A stretch of DNA of 64,000 bases from Spirodela intermedia (GCA_902729315.2 LR746269.1:7166231-7230230), one strand, 5' to 3'. Counted from the stretch's first letter, positions 36,975 to 50,071 are shown. Notes: generated by a model from the letters alone, not told the origin. Numbers and translations are program-made.

Positions 36975-37192
36975 ATCATTCAAAGCATCAACCACCACTG
37001 ACATGGGGGAAATGCTGGTTGTTTCTTGACATAGGTATATACAAGCAAGACCATTAAAGATGATGTGACCCTTAAGAAGCAAATTAGTTGAGAGAGGAAA
37101 TAAAGAGGCCACTAGTCTACAAGAAGAGAGAGAAAAGAGGGAACATGAGAGAGAGGCAGCATCCTCCTCATGGCACTATAAGAGAAACTAAG

Positions 37193-40100
37193 TGTAGGAA
37201 GAAATATGTAAGCATAGGATCACAATAATAGGATAAACTTAATTTTTGGATATTAATGAGAGTAAATATAAGAGAAATCACCAAATCATGAGGAATTATG
37301 ATGACAACAAGTCTTTTATAAAAATTTAACTAAAATCTCAATATCTTTGAGATGACTCACACACTAACTTTTCTCTCCTTCTATAAAGGCTCACCTATAA
37401 TAGAAGGAAAAAGAGAGACCAAGAAAAAGAGATGAGATTGATGAAGAAAGGGAAAACAATCAAGAGAGAGAGAGATCTAAGGAAAGTAAAATATTCCTCA
37501 TCCATCATCCATCTTGGTGTCACAAAAGAAGAAATATATGCCCTATTTATAGAAAAAGAGAAAAGGTAACTGCCCCTTCACAAAGGGGTATTCTCGACCT
37601 ACATGTAGTTAAGTCCACACATCTTGGAGGTGATGGTTCCAATCACCTTTGTTTCTCACTCTGTTTCCTTACATGACCCCCGAACGAGTTAATAGGGATG
37701 AAGTGACAATTGTGACACTATCCTCCACTTCTTGCACGTTTCTCCTTAATAGGTCAGATGGGAGGAGACTTGTCGCACATCTCTTGAACAAGTCAGATGT
37801 GATGGGCTGACATTATCAACAAACTTCACCTTGATAGCCATGATCGTTGCACCTAGAGTCAACATTTTTTAAACTATAAATTCTTCACCTTCATTCTTCT
37901 TTGTGCGAACCCTCTTTAAAAAGATATTTCTAAAATTTAATAATTTACAAATCTTATGATATGGCACATCAATATGCTTCAACTATGCATGATAGACTTG
38001 ATTTTTGTCAAGTAAATAACACTTTGATTGTCACAATATATAAGAACTTCATCTTGTTGAATTTTAAGTTCACTCAACAACCCTGTCCACCATAATGCCT
38101 CATTGGCCACTTATTGTCATGTACTCCACCTCAGTCATAGATAATACAATAGTAGTTTGAAGTTTAGACTTCTAACTCACTGTTCACTAGCCATAGTGAA
38201 AGTATATCCCATCATAGATCTTTGATGATCTAAATCCTCAACAAAATCTACGTCAACAAAGTTAATAGTAAATTATCTAATTTTGTTAATTAAAATAAGT
38301 TCTAAAATCTAAATAACTCTTTAGATATCAAATAATCAACTTCACTACACTTCAATACTCTTTTTCTAGATTGCTTATAAATTAAATAACAAGTCTAACT
38401 ACATGAGTAATATTTGGTCTTACACATATGATAGCATACGTAAGAGAGTCAAATACACTAATATAAGAAATTTACTTCAACTTAGTAATATATTATTTCT
38501 ATGTTAGATATTGAGTAGTAGATAATCTGAAATGACTAGTCAGAAGAGTATCAATTATTTTAACATTATCCATATCAAATATATTGACGTGACCTAGTTG
38601 TTCTATAGTAAATCATGCAAATTTAAAATTTATAAAATTAGAAAATATCAATTTTCAGATATTTAGAAATATTTCTAAACAAATATATCAATTATAATTC
38701 AATAAAACTTCCAAAAATAGTGGTAATTTTCTTGATTGATCATAAAGATGTAATATAATATCTGGTAATTTTTCAATTTTTTTTCAAAGAATATGATTTT
38801 CTATGAATTTTATACTAGAACATGAAAATAAAATATATTTAAAATTCACAAAAAATAGAAATAAGGGTGCGGACATCAGGATGACATCAACGCCTGACGA
38901 ATGTAAATCAAGCAAAAATAGAGTTCCACCCGGTGATTCTTACGTAAGTAATTACAAACGATTTATTTGATCAAATTAAGATTTGTAAAAGCTAGAAGAA
39001 TCGTAATTGAATGAAGTATAGCTTGGTAAATTTAAATCACATAAATTATTACTAAATGAAGTAAAAATTAAGTTGAAAGTAGGAAAACAAAGTTCCGACA
39101 TCATGGCGGCAATCCATTGGTGATGCACTGGAATCCTAATTATTTGAGAGAATCATCGTGTAGTGTCCATGGCCTCAAATGCTCTCTTTGGACAAGGATG
39201 ACGTGGGTAATCTCTAGATCTCCTTGTGAAGTCTAGAGATCAATGAAATGGGTTGTCGAGTCATCTTCGGCAGCTATCACCTGATGGAGTGAATAAACGA
39301 TGACTTTACGACTCTTTGGTGGCTGTCACCCGACAGAGAGGAGTTAGATAGAGGTGGGGCGCGTGTTAGAGAGCTTCATCCTCAGGTCTGTGCAGCAAGA
39401 GAAAGCTCTTCATCACATCTGGTACGCTCTCAGGAGATGGCGACTCGTCTCCCGACGGATCATCCTCTTCTTGACGACAGCTTGTTCATCAATCAATCAG
39501 AGATTATTTACTTGATAGATTTGCGATCCTTTTATTGCGAATCATTCAGCAATTTTAGTAACAATGCTTTACGAATTGTGTTGACAAGATTTTTGTTGAT
39601 GATCTAATGATTTTGGTGGCTTAATCCTTCACCGAGAATCTACAAGAAAGTCACGATAATCAAATAAAAATATGAGTTTTGGCTCTAGGAGGATTCGAAC
39701 CTGTGTCAGTTGCTCGCCTACATGAGAGAGATTGAAAGCAATGAAGAAGGGGTATTTTAGGTATATCTCTATTATAAAGAAGGGATATTTTAGGTATTAA
39801 AATCTTCGAACCCTTTCGGGGGAAGGTGTGATGCGGGTTTAGTCTCACATCACTTGTGTGCTAAAGTTTCGAGCGAATATATAGTAATATTACATTTGCC
39901 AGCAATGAGTCCATTTCTCCTGCGTGTACGACCACTCCTTGCCCCAAAGCTAGTTGACCACCGGTGACGTGGAAAGGGAGTGGAGCACACATGTGCCCCC
40001 ATCAGTCCCAGCCGCTCAAGCCCCTACTCGCGGCTCCTCCCTAACTGCGCTTTCGACCCGCTTGTGGGCTTGGCTAGCTGATGGGTCCCCCCCATTTTGC

Positions 40101-40640
40101 TATATTTTTATTTTTATTTCTTTTTCTTTATTTATCTTTAAAATAAGACTATAAAAATCATATAAATTTATAGAAAATCACATAATTAGTCAAAAATTCA
40201 CATTAATCAACTTAAAACCACTTCTTACACTTTAACACAAATATAAGTCTATTTATCATGTGTTATATTATTTACTAATTATTAACTCATGATAATGAAG
40301 ACTTATCATATATCTACTACTTTAGAAAGATAATTCTTTTGAGTCAACCATATCAAACTTGATTCCTAGTTTCTTTGGATCTCCATACCAAAAATTTATT
40401 TTGATACATTCAGATTTTTTATGTCAAATTTTCTATTCAATAGTGTCTTCAACTTAACAATTCATGTGAATTCTTCAAAATAATGAGCATATCATTAACA
40501 TAAAACATCATAATATTTAGAGAACCATTACTAGAGGTCCTCATATAAACACAATAGTAATATTTGTTCTCACTAATATCTAAAAATTGAGTTTCTACTA
40601 TTATTGTGACATTGTGTTTGTATATTTTTCCTATAAGTGG
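37193..40640 (-). mobile_element. Ty1/copia relic COP-3 (LTR, RNase H, RT), minus strand
   Basis: The left end (37193 to about 37830) looks like an LTR: on the minus strand it has CTATAAATAGGGCATATA, a good TATA promoter. An RNase H relic follows, with a minus-strand TEVEYMT motif near 38110-38130. A piece of reverse transcriptase lies at 40449-40646, with NKYYYCVYM and FYVNDMLI (YVDD mutated to YVND). A solo LTR-X copy (38585-40308) is inserted between RNase H and RT. The coding region is dead. Confidence 0.7.
38585..40308 (-). mobile_element. LTR-X solo LTR with perfect TSD TATAT (1724 bp)
   Basis: On the plus strand it starts TGACGTGACCTAGTTG and ends GAAGACTTATCA. The pentamer TATAT lies on both sides (38580-38584 and 40309-40313). 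The host copia sequence continues across the insertion. Confidence 0.85.
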
Positions 40641-40646
40641 TATCAA
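40449..40646 (-). pseudogene. copia reverse transcriptase fragment (COP-3)
   Basis: A 65-codon open piece with the order YYYCVYM, then NIMMFYVNDMLII. It aligns with the catalytic YVDDMLI of copia RT, with the first Asp changed to Asn, which would abolish polymerase activity. Confidence 0.75.
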
Positions 40647-41034
40647 AGTATTAATTTAACTATTTATAGACTTGTTATAACTTTTAAGATGTACACTAAT
40701 ATCCAAAAGTTAGATAAGTAATCTAATTTTAATATCTAAAAGTATCATGTGTATAATACATTATTGCAGATGAATTTGTATAAGATTTTGGATTGACCAA
40801 GGGCAAATAAGATCAATGTTGATGATTGACAGATAATGGAGAAGAAGGTTAGAGGTTTTATTTATACATATTTTTCTGATTTTGTTCTTTACTAGGTCAT
40901 AGATGAATATAATCTCAAGGAGCTCTAGAAAAAGTTAGAGAAATGATGTGCACCAAAGCCAATGATGAACAAATTGACATTGAAGCAAAAGCTATTTGAG
41001 TTATGGATGTTAGAAGGAGATGATTTAGTATCTT
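40637..41034 (+). pseudogene. copia primer-binding site and gag start, plus strand
   Basis: TGGTATCAAAGT near 40638 is a plus-strand tRNA-iMet primer-binding site. After a leader, broken frames encode pieces resembling copia gag, for example LTLKQKLFELWMLEGDDLVS near 40974-41033 (compare LxLKxxLYxLKMxEGxxV). The corresponding 5' LTR is missing, because the site abuts the reverse-oriented RT of COP-3. Sequence beyond 41034 is LTR-X. Confidence 0.6.
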
Positions 41035-42640
41035 TGAGATAAATGAAGAAAATAAAATAAAATAAAAATATAAAAAAAGAGGTGGACCTGCCGACTAGTC
41101 GAGCTTGCTAACAAGTCAAAAGCATAGTCAAACAAAGCCATGAGCAATGTGCTCAAGCAACCAAAGATTGGTAGGGGACATGTGTGTCACTCTCCTTCCA
41201 CATTAATAGTGGTCAGTTGGGTGTGGGGCAAGTAGTAGTCGTACACATACGAGATAGAGACTTATTGATCGTAAAATCTTTTGCTATTATATATACATCT
41301 TAAAACTCGTAAAATAATTGATATGAGACTAAATTAAGTTTTGAAAGTTTTTAATAATTTTTATACTTAAAATACCCTCATTTATAAGAACAAGATATTA
41401 TTATGATGTCACTTTATAAAGATATTCAAGTATTTATTTCACTCTCTCTCATTCAAGTAGACAACTAGTGAGGGTTCAAATCTTACTAGAGTCAAAATTC
41501 ATATTTTTATCTGATTAAATCATAACTTTCTTGTAGGTTCTTGGTAAACAATAAAGTTATTAAAATTATTCAGTTATTGGTGAAAATGTTGTCAACATGA
41601 TTCACAAAACATCATTACTAAAATTACCGAATGATTATAAATAAAAAGATCATGAATCTATCAAGTAAACTATCTCTAATTGATCGATGAATAAGTCATT
41701 ATCGAGAAGAAGACGATCTATCAGAAAACAAGTCACCACCTCTTGAAAGCATATCATATATACTGAAGAGCCTCTTGTTATTGTGTGGACCTAAGGATGA
41801 AGCTTCCTAAGATGCACACTACCTCCATCTAACTCATCTCTATTGGATGGCAGTTGTTGAAGAGTTGCAAAGTCACTATTTTTCTACTCCATGGGCTGAC
41901 AATCATTGGAGACAATTCAACGATTCATTTCATTAATTTCTAGACTTTACAAAAAGATCTAGAGATTGTCCAAGAAGAGTCATTGAGGTCATAGACATTG
42001 TTCGATAGTCCTCTTAGATGCTCAAGATTATAATGTATCACCGTCATGACCCTAGAATTCTATTTACTATTTTTAATTAGTTTAACTTTTACCATCTTTT
42101 TTTAGATTTTGAAAAGAGATCTACCGAATGTCTAGATTGTTCATATTTATGAAAAACTCTTAAAACCGTGGACATCGCACAATAATCATCCTAAACACAG
42201 AATTTCAATGCCCACTATCGTGAGACTGAAACTCTATCTTTCTTACTTTCAACTTAATTTTCACTTAATTTAATAATATCTTATGTGATTTCAAGTTTCA
42301 AAACTCTTATTCATTAAATTACAATTCTTTTCACTTTTATAGATATTAATTTAATTAATTAAATCATTTGTAATCACTTACATAAGAATCAACATATAGA
42401 ATTCTATTTCTAAAACTTATAAAGAATCGTATTCTTTGTGAGAAATTTTAAAATATTACTTGATATTATATTACATTCTTATGATTCACCTAGAAAATTA
42501 CCACTATTTATGAAACTTTTATGAATTATAGTTGATATATTTTTTTAAAAAAAACTTTTAAAAATAGAAAAATTAAGATTTTTTAGTTTATAAACATTTT
42601 AATTTTTTGTTATTTATTATACAATGACTAGGTTACATCA
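41035..42640 (+). repeat. LTR-X copy, 5'-truncated
   Basis: Follows LTR-X from about base 168 of the 22103 copy to the terminus ACTAGGTTACATCA at 42640. It is highly diverged. Block A2 sequence resumes at 42641. Confidence 0.65.
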
Positions 42641-43235
42641 AAGCTTGAGAGAAAGAAAAGGGTGGAGTTAGTGTGCCAACCTTCACAAAAGCGAAAAGAG
42701 AGAGTGAGAGAGAGGAGCAAGTTGACATATAGATTAAGTATCCTCATGTGTAAGAATAGTGTGTATATATATGTACATGAAAAATAATAGTGTATATATG
42801 TATATGTACATGAAAACCAATGAGGAGACTAGGATCACCTCCTGGCCAAGTTGTGGAGTTTGGTAAAATAAGTTCTACTATAGTGTAAGGTTCACCACTT
42901 CGATCCTAAACTTGCTTCCCAAGTAGTGATATGTACATACCTACTGAATTGCTTGCTTGCCTATTCTCCCTCTCTCCCCCACCTAGTTCTATGCTTAGTT
43001 AATTGTTCGTGAATTTCCTTTGAATGTTTATCTTTTCCTCTAGCACACAAGAGATTGCAACAAGGACTCAAGAATTACAAGTTGTCATTGTGTGGAAGTT
43101 TGCCTATCAAACAATGATCAGGTATCCCTTTTAGGTCATCACCAAAGTGTAGGGTATATCCCTTGGCGACTGTGGACCAAGTTCTCCACCCTATAGTCTT
43201 TATGTGTTGCCTAGTCTAGGCTTTGATAAGGCAGG
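42641..43235. other. Block A2 spacer, first part, with DUF7731-like remnant
   Basis: Equivalent to about 8885-9475 of block A1. 42641-42740 matches the diverged DUF7731-like exon 1 at 8890-8993, now carrying further changes. No intact gene. The segment is cut by the LTR-X insertion that follows. Confidence 0.6.
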
Positions 43236-45161
43236 TGACGTTACTTAGTTGTTGTATAATAAATCACGTAAATTTAAAATTTATAAAACTAGAAAATACT
43301 AATTTTTAGATATTTAGAAGTATTTATGAACAAATATATCAATTATAATTCAATAAAAGTTTCAAAAATAACAAAAAAATTTTAGTTGATCACATGAATA
43401 TAATATAATATAAAATAATTTTTCAGAATTTTTCTCAAAGAATATATATTTTTCTAAAATTTTATACTAATAAATAGAAATAAAATATTTTTTAAAATTC
43501 ACAAAAAAGGAAAATAAAGGTGTGGACGTCAAGATGACGTCAACACCCGACAAAACGTAAATCGAGTAGAAATAGAGTTCTATCTAGTGATTCTTATGTA
43601 AGTGATTACAAATGATTTAATTGATCAAATTAAGATTTGTAAAATCGAGAAGAATTGTAATTGAATGAAGAATAGTTTGGTAAATTTAAATCACAGAAAT
43701 TATTACTTAGTGAAGTGAAAATTAAGTTGAAAGCAGAAAAGGTAAAGTTTCAACTTCGCAACAATGATCGTCATAATTCTATGTGTTCGAGAGGGTCATC
43801 AAATGATGTTCATGACCTCAAAAGCTCCTTAGACGTGGACGACCTGGACATTTATTGAATCTCCTTTTGTAGTTTAGAAAATAATGATGGAAGTTAAACT
43901 AATTAAAAAATGATAAAATAGAGTTCCGACATCGTGACAGTGATGCATCGATGATGCACCAAAATTCTGAGCATTCGAGAGGATTGTCGTGTAGTGTCCA
44001 TGACCTCAAAAGCCCTCTTTAGACAAGGACGACGTGGGCAATCTCTAAATCTTCTTGCAAAATCTAGAGATCAATGAAATGGGTCGTCAAATTGTCTCCA
44101 GCAATTGTCACCTAGTGGAGCAAAAAAATGACAACATTGTGGCTCTCTGGCAGCTATCACTTGACAAAGAGCAAGTAGATGGAGGGTGAGGTGCATGTTA
44201 GAGAGCTTCATCCTCAAGTCTGTGCAGCAAGAGAAGGCTCTTCATCGCATCTAATATGCTCTCAGGAGGTGGCAACTCATTTCTCGGTGGGTCGTCCTTT
44301 TCCCGACGATGACTTGTTCGTCAATCATTCAACAATTATAATTCTAGTGGCAACTCATCTTTTGATGAATTCGTGATCCTTTTATCGTGAATCATTCAAT
44401 AATTTTAGTAACAATATTCTGTGAATTGCATTGACGAGATTTTCACCAATGATCAAGTGATTCTAGTGGCTTAATCCTTCAGTAGTGATCTGCAAGAAAG
44501 TGACGATTTAATCAGATAAAAATATAGATTTTAGCTCTAGTAGGATTTGAACCCACGTCAGTCATCCGCTTACATGAGAGAGAGAGAATAAGTTCTCGAA
44601 TATCCTTATATAGTGATGTCATCATAGTGTAACACTATTATAAAAAAGGGGTATTTTAGGTATTAAAATCTTTGAAAACATTCCAAGGAAAGTATGACCG
44701 CTAGTTTAGTCCCACATCAACTATACGTTGAATGTGGAGACGCATATATGGTAACGCGAGATTTGGGAATCAATGAGTCCCTTTCTCGTGTGTGTACGAC
44801 CACTCCTTGCCCCATAGCCAACTGATCACCAATGACGTGGAAGGGGAGTGGTGCACATGTGCCCCCATCAGTCAATAGTCGCTCATGCCCCTACTCATGG
44901 CTCTACGCCGACAGCGCTTCCGACCTACTTGCAGGCCTGGCTGCCCAGTTGGTCTCCTTTTTTTTTTCTTTTATTTATCTCAAAAATATGATTGTAAAAT
45001 CATATAAATTCATATAAAATTACATAATTAGCCAAAAATCACATTAACCAAATAAAAACTATTTTTCACAAATTAACATAATTATAAGTCTATTTATCAT
45101 GAGTTAATACTAAAACTATATTATTTATTAATTATTACATCATGATAATAAAGACTTATTA
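43236..45161 (-). mobile_element. LTR-X solo LTR with TSD GCAGG/GTAGG (1926 bp)
   Basis: Starts TGACGTTACTTAGTTG on the plus strand and ends AAGACTTATTA. It is flanked by GCAGG (43231-43235) and GTAGG (45162-45166), a 5-bp duplication with one transition. The empty site is visible in block A1 near 9455-9465, where AGGCAGGTGAGGAAG is continuous. It is the longest LTR-X copy here, with an extra segment repeating sequence around 43870-43920. Confidence 0.85.
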
Positions 45162-45166
45162 GTAGG

Positions 45167-45216
45167 TGAAGAAGAGTAGACTATGCCTATGTTTGTTCTC
45201 TCTTTCTTTGTCTGTA

Positions 45217-45265
<49 letters not shown>

Positions 45266-46539
45266 TGTCTAATAGGTCATGCCCTATCATTTATGTATGA
45301 CATTGAATATGGAGACTAGGATCATGTCCTTGAAAAAACACTAGCTCTTCAATGTGATCTCTACATCATGAGGAAAGAAACAGGTGGGTTTCAAATCATG
45401 TGAGAAACCACTCAAATATGTCCTACTTTACTTCCTTGAGACTCCTAAACCAATCATGAGACTCAATTTAGGATGCTTGTTTAGAGTTCATTCCATTAAA
45501 CACCTGCCTTACATCACAAACGATTTAAGATACAATCAATATTAGAGGTTTAGTGGACAACATAATTCTTCTTTTAGTCTTGGAGTTGGCATATTAGAGG
45601 TTTAGTTGGACACCAAGTGGAAGTAAAGATGATGGAGAGATAGCATATGGCAAAAAAACTAGCCTTGGAGTTGGCACTAAAGATTGAGGCATTGATACAT
45701 GGAATTGCTTCTTTGAGTAGTCACCCTATCTCTATGCTTTTTCTTCCCATCCCAAGTTCATCACTAGGTTCATGATTTGATGGTAGTTGTTGAGACTATA
45801 TATATATAGTATCTCTCCCCCTGCCTTTGAGGCCGATAATTTCTAATGGTTTGAGGGATATTTCTTCTCTTCAAACGTAAAATGATGTAAGATTGACTTC
45901 TATATGGGATCTAATTTACCTTATCATATTCTTTTATGCTTATTTCCCAACTGAATTAGATATCCTCCCCGAGCAAGATTATTTATTTCTTTTGTATCTT
46001 TTGTTTAATCAAAAATCATTAAATGTTCAAGTTATGCTGATAAACAAGTCACTACATGTCATTCTTGTGAAATTCTAACACTGCATTCACTCCAGATCAT
46101 CACCCATTTTTTATGATTATTGGGGATTGGTGATCTTGGTATATTGTCAATCCCTAATCAATGGCTGTAGCATAGATTATATGGGTTAATGATCCGACTG
46201 CATGACCAGCTAGCAGATAGAGAGAGGTTGTTAACAGATTGAATGATGTAAAACAAGAATTAAAATATGAAAGTAGAGAATATACATAACATTAAGAAAT
46301 AGGATTTCATATGTTTACTTTTGTTATTAAGAAATATTTTCTCCTATATCTCTATATTTCTATGTAGAAACATAATGTATCAAATGATGGGCTTGTAGTT
46401 TGTGTACCTGCCAGGAAAGTATGACCTACTAATACAATATATGGGTGTCTAAGTGAGTTGGGTAGACCTACAAATTGGCATGAGCTTTTTCTTTTTGGGC
46501 TTGAGGTAATTTCTCCTTGCCATGTACTGCTCATTGTCC

Positions 46540-46589
<50 letters not shown>

Positions 46590-47140
46590 GTATGTATGTA
46601 TATATATCCATATTAACTAGGCTAGTTTTCTCTTACAAGTTTGAAAAATAACTACTTTAATTAACGACCTTATACCACTTATTACTGAATTGATGGACTT
46701 TAATGGAATCACTACACTGGTTGCTTAGCTACAATGACCCCTTATCCTGGCAAATTCTTGCTTCTTACTAGTTAATGCTCTAGAGCAACGAATTTCCCTA
46801 AAGATAATGCTATTTTTAGTACATCCTTTGTTATCATTATTCTTTGAATCGTCTATTATGTTTTTGCACTAGCCTTTCACCATGCTTAAAGGGGTTTCAA
46901 GTGTTCACTTAAGTTTGTGGATTCGCCATCATCAGCCCTCCCATTTGGTACTAATTTTGTTTTGGCCGATATATGGGTAGTTACTTATATTTGGTGAATC
47001 GATTTGGATTAAAAATTTATTTTTGTCTCTGTTAGATTCTTTATCAAATCAACAAGATTGCGGCTGATAAGTATCAGAGACAGGTTTCACGAACATATAA
47101 CATTAGTTTTTAATGATCTCAATAAGAACTCAATTTATTT
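45167..47140. other. Block A2 spacer, second part
   Basis: Equivalent to about 9465-11355 in block A1, with roughly 5-10 percent differences by eye plus indels and one local duplication near 45585-45665. No gene seen. Microsatellites: (TC)n(AC)n at 45231-45264 and (TC)n at 46541-46585. Weak open stretches at 45893-46078 and 46352-46534 have no signature. Confidence 0.55.
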
Positions 47141-47294
47141 CCATTTTAAAGAAATTTGGACACAACTAATACCAAATGATTCTCATGATTGAACAACAAG
47201 CCCAAGTAGGCATTGCACCAAAGTGGAACCCTCAAGCAGACAGCATTGCGGTAGACAATTGATGAGGGAGGATCATTCACTATCCACGATGTTC

Positions 47295-48648
47295 TTAGGC
47301 CAGCACCACGAACATCAACGTACCGATGGCCCACAGGCCAAGAGCTCGAATGTGAGGCCTCAGAAGGCTTCCTCCATTACTGGCTGGTGGAGGAGCTGGT
47401 TTCGGAACTGGTGCAGTTGCAGGCCCTGAAAATTCCCAAAAAAAGAAAAATATGGTAAGACTACCAAGAACAAAGAAAGTGAGCTGCGAGAAGGCTGCCT
47501 CCATGTCTGGGTTATTCAAGACCTGGCCCACGAGCTGGTGAAATGGTCGGCGGACGAGCTGGTGAAATGGTCGGTGGACTCGCTGGTGAAATGGTCGGCG
47601 GACTCGCTGGTGAAATGGTCGGCGGACTCGCTGGTGGAGTTGCATTACCTGTGATATTGAAGTTTCCTAGAAAAACAGGAAATATTATTACGTTCCGCCT
47701 AGATAAGAGTATATGTGTATATACATTTATATGTATGTGTGCATCTTTGAATCGATTCTGAAACGATGGTACGGTTTTGGACTAGGGTCATTGGAAGGGA
47801 TTCTAAAATGTCCTCAGCTCGAGTACTGGAGTGCGAAATATATCTCATAAGATAGTTGTTAGCCACAATCGTGTTGATTTGCAATGTTTTGAAAATTAGA
47901 GAAGTTAAACGAATCAAGAGCTCTTATTTGAGATTCATAATGCCATCCGATTTATAGAATACAGTTCTCAAAAGTTCTATATTTGGGTCTCCGTGCCTTT
48001 TTCAAGCTTTTTCAGGCCCGGGGTCTAATAAAAAGTTATTTATTGGACTAATATGTTACTTCATTATAACTGCCTGAGTAACCTGTCCGAAGGTATTTCT
48101 CTAATTACCTCTTCCAATGCCGCTTCCACAAGCAATGAGGATCGTAGCGTTGACAGCCCTTATCGTCGCTCCATTGTAGAAATTGAAGTTAGACAATATC
48201 CCGTCGATGCACTTAAGAACGAGCTGAGTTTCGGCCAAACAGGGCCCGCTGCAGAAGGCGTCGACGGCGTTTCCAGACACATTCAGCGTCCCGTTCGCCG
48301 TCAACCTATACTGCTCCTGGCAGTTCCTGTAGATCTGTTTAACCCCTTCGGACCGTCAGATCATGATAAAAGGTACCACAGAAAGAGAGAGAGAGAGAGG
48401 AGTAATCGGCTTACGGATGTGTTGTTGAAGCAGAGAATGGCGTTGTCTACGATTGAGGATGGGTTCTGTGCTGCAGGTTGAGAGTGAAGGATTGATACTT
48501 AGTTATCCCTAGAAGAAGCTGTACAGAGAGAACCCCGGAGAAAGAGAATGGTGAGGATGTTGCACTAACCTTCACAGCGGGAGGGAGAAAATACGGCGAC
48601 GAGCAGGAGGGCGAAGCCGAAGCGCGCGAGGGTGACTGAGGGAGCCAT
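47295..48648 (-). CDS. Secreted Cys-rich, Pro-rich, probably GPI-anchored DUF7731-type protein (B2)
   Basis: Five exons on the minus strand: 48570-48648, 48415-48470, 48109-48334, 47523-47666 and 47295-47425. They join in frame at GT-AG sites to give 211 aa. Signal peptide 1-26 ends FSPSRCEA|QNP. The domain has six Cys (40, 50, 73, 77, 87, 114) and FCSGPCLAET. The ASPPTISP repeats follow, then a hydrophobic tail, LGLWAIGTLMFVVLA. The product should be secreted and perhaps held at the plasma membrane or wall, where Pro-rich tails are common; the molecular role is unknown. Exons 3-5 and introns 3-4 are base-identical to B1. It is head-to-head with the intact PLIP gene, start codons 1964 bp apart. 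An alternative reading that retains intron 4 stops soon after GPGLE and would yield a soluble form. Confidence 0.85.
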
Positions 48649-48713
48649 CTTAGATGATCGTTTCCCACCGCCGAATTATTGCTCCTTCGTTGGTAGCAAC
48701 ATCGTTTCTTGCA

Positions 48714-48721
48714 TATTTATA
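48714..48721 (-). promoter_or_regulatory. TATA box of the B2 DUF7731 gene
   Basis: TATAAATA on the minus strand, 66 nt upstream of the ATG at 48648, identical to B1 and A1. Confidence 0.7.
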
Positions 48722-50062
48722 CACTCCCAAGGTAGAAGGCCACTGTTGATGGGATACGTTTTCATGTGGAGTGTAGTAAGTACAACGTCATCCAACTCAT
48801 ATCTAAACTTGCTTCCTCGTCTCGCCTATTCATCGCCCGGCTCTCTCTCTCTTTCTGGGTTCATCACCTGGTCCCACTTGGTCTCACCTGGTTCATCGTT
48901 CCACTGTAGCCGCTGAGCGACCGTCTCTTCATCCCGTTTATCCGGCGTATATGCCCCCGCATCGTAGACCGGGTGGGGGTGGGGAAGCTGGTGACAGAGC
49001 AGACGTGAGGAAAAGAGGAAGGAGAACAACGTCAACGGGTTAGCCCGCAGGCCGAAAGGTCGTCTCGAGCTGGTACTTCCTGTGGAGCGATTTCTGATTT
49101 CCGTGTCAACTCACGAAAGCTTTTAGAGAAAAATTCACCTAAAAAATTACGAGGGAGAATACCAGGCGTGGGATTGACAGGCTGCACGCCACGTGCCAAT
49201 CGACGCGTTGAAAATCGCCACTTGAATGGCGGCTTAGTGGGAGGAACTAGGTCAACTTTTGAAACGGGTGATGTGGTGATGGAAAAGGCATTTACACGAA
49301 TCATATCTTACAAATTTGACGTTTGGAGCAATGTATCTTGATATTAATCTAAATGTGGAACTCCCATCAGGATATTATCTGACCTTCATTTTGAGCGCAT
49401 CATTTAGCAATGATGCACTGAGGACATTGCATCAACGCATTGAAAATATTTAAATGTGAATGCATTTGATTATGAAAGCATGATATTTACGTAAATATTC
49501 ATATTAGGAATATTCCTATGTCAAAATATGACATTTATTGAGGGATTTCATGTTCGTCAAAAGGTCCATGTTCACAAAAATTATTTGCATGAAAGTGTTT
49601 TGAAGGGCTGTCTATTTCACAATGTATCAAAGGATGGAAATTTTTGAAGATGATTGTCCTTCAATTTTATTTTTGTTGCAGGTTTTTTGCGCATCCGATT
49701 TAAATATTCAATATCCATCTTTTTTGACATTTATTTATTAATTTAACTGAAAATTGTGATGTGTCGTTTCCTAATGAAATTAAGGAAAGAAGCATTTATG
49801 TTGGAAATTTTGTTTTATAGCTTTTGGTTGAATTGCATAATTTTATCTTAAAAAATGACACGAAATTATTAATTTTGTTATTAGTTTTGAAACTTTATCA
49901 AATAGGGTGACCAAAAGTTGGCCAAATGGACCTTCTAGGACATCAGCAATTAATTATAAGTGATTAGACTATTAATAAAAATATATATATTAAGTTATAA
50001 ATTTGACTCGTGATTCTTCGGTCTCATCATTATCACTTTACTTAAGACTTTGGAATTACTTC

Positions 50063-50071
50063 CTATAAAAT
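50063..50071 (+). promoter_or_regulatory. Candidate TATA box of the PLIP gene
   Basis: TATAAAATA, about 540 nt upstream of the ATG and just before a CT-rich leader. The aligned position in A2 reads TAAAAATATA and in A1 is replaced by a GC-rich stretch, so only the block with the intact gene keeps it. Confidence 0.4.

Larger units (their letters stand above)
34673..37192 (+). pseudogene. PLIP exon 1 fragment of block A2, split by an insertion
   Basis: The first piece (34673-34711) matches the start of the intact gene, but the start codon reads ATA. The second piece (36975-37192) continues exactly where the first stops and covers the part corresponding to [15 protein letters not shown] through SSRHRRG, with many C-to-T and G-to-A changes and stops. 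2.26 kb of repeat DNA (34712-36974) separate them. Similarity ends at 37192, where a copia LTR begins. Confidence 0.75.

Noticed and set aside
43236-45161. 8-bp target duplication GCAGGTGA/GTAGGTGA suggesting a hAT-type DNA transposon
   Set aside because: With TG...CA ends and a 5-bp duplication the same sequence fits an LTR, and two other copies show perfect 5-bp duplications with the same ends.
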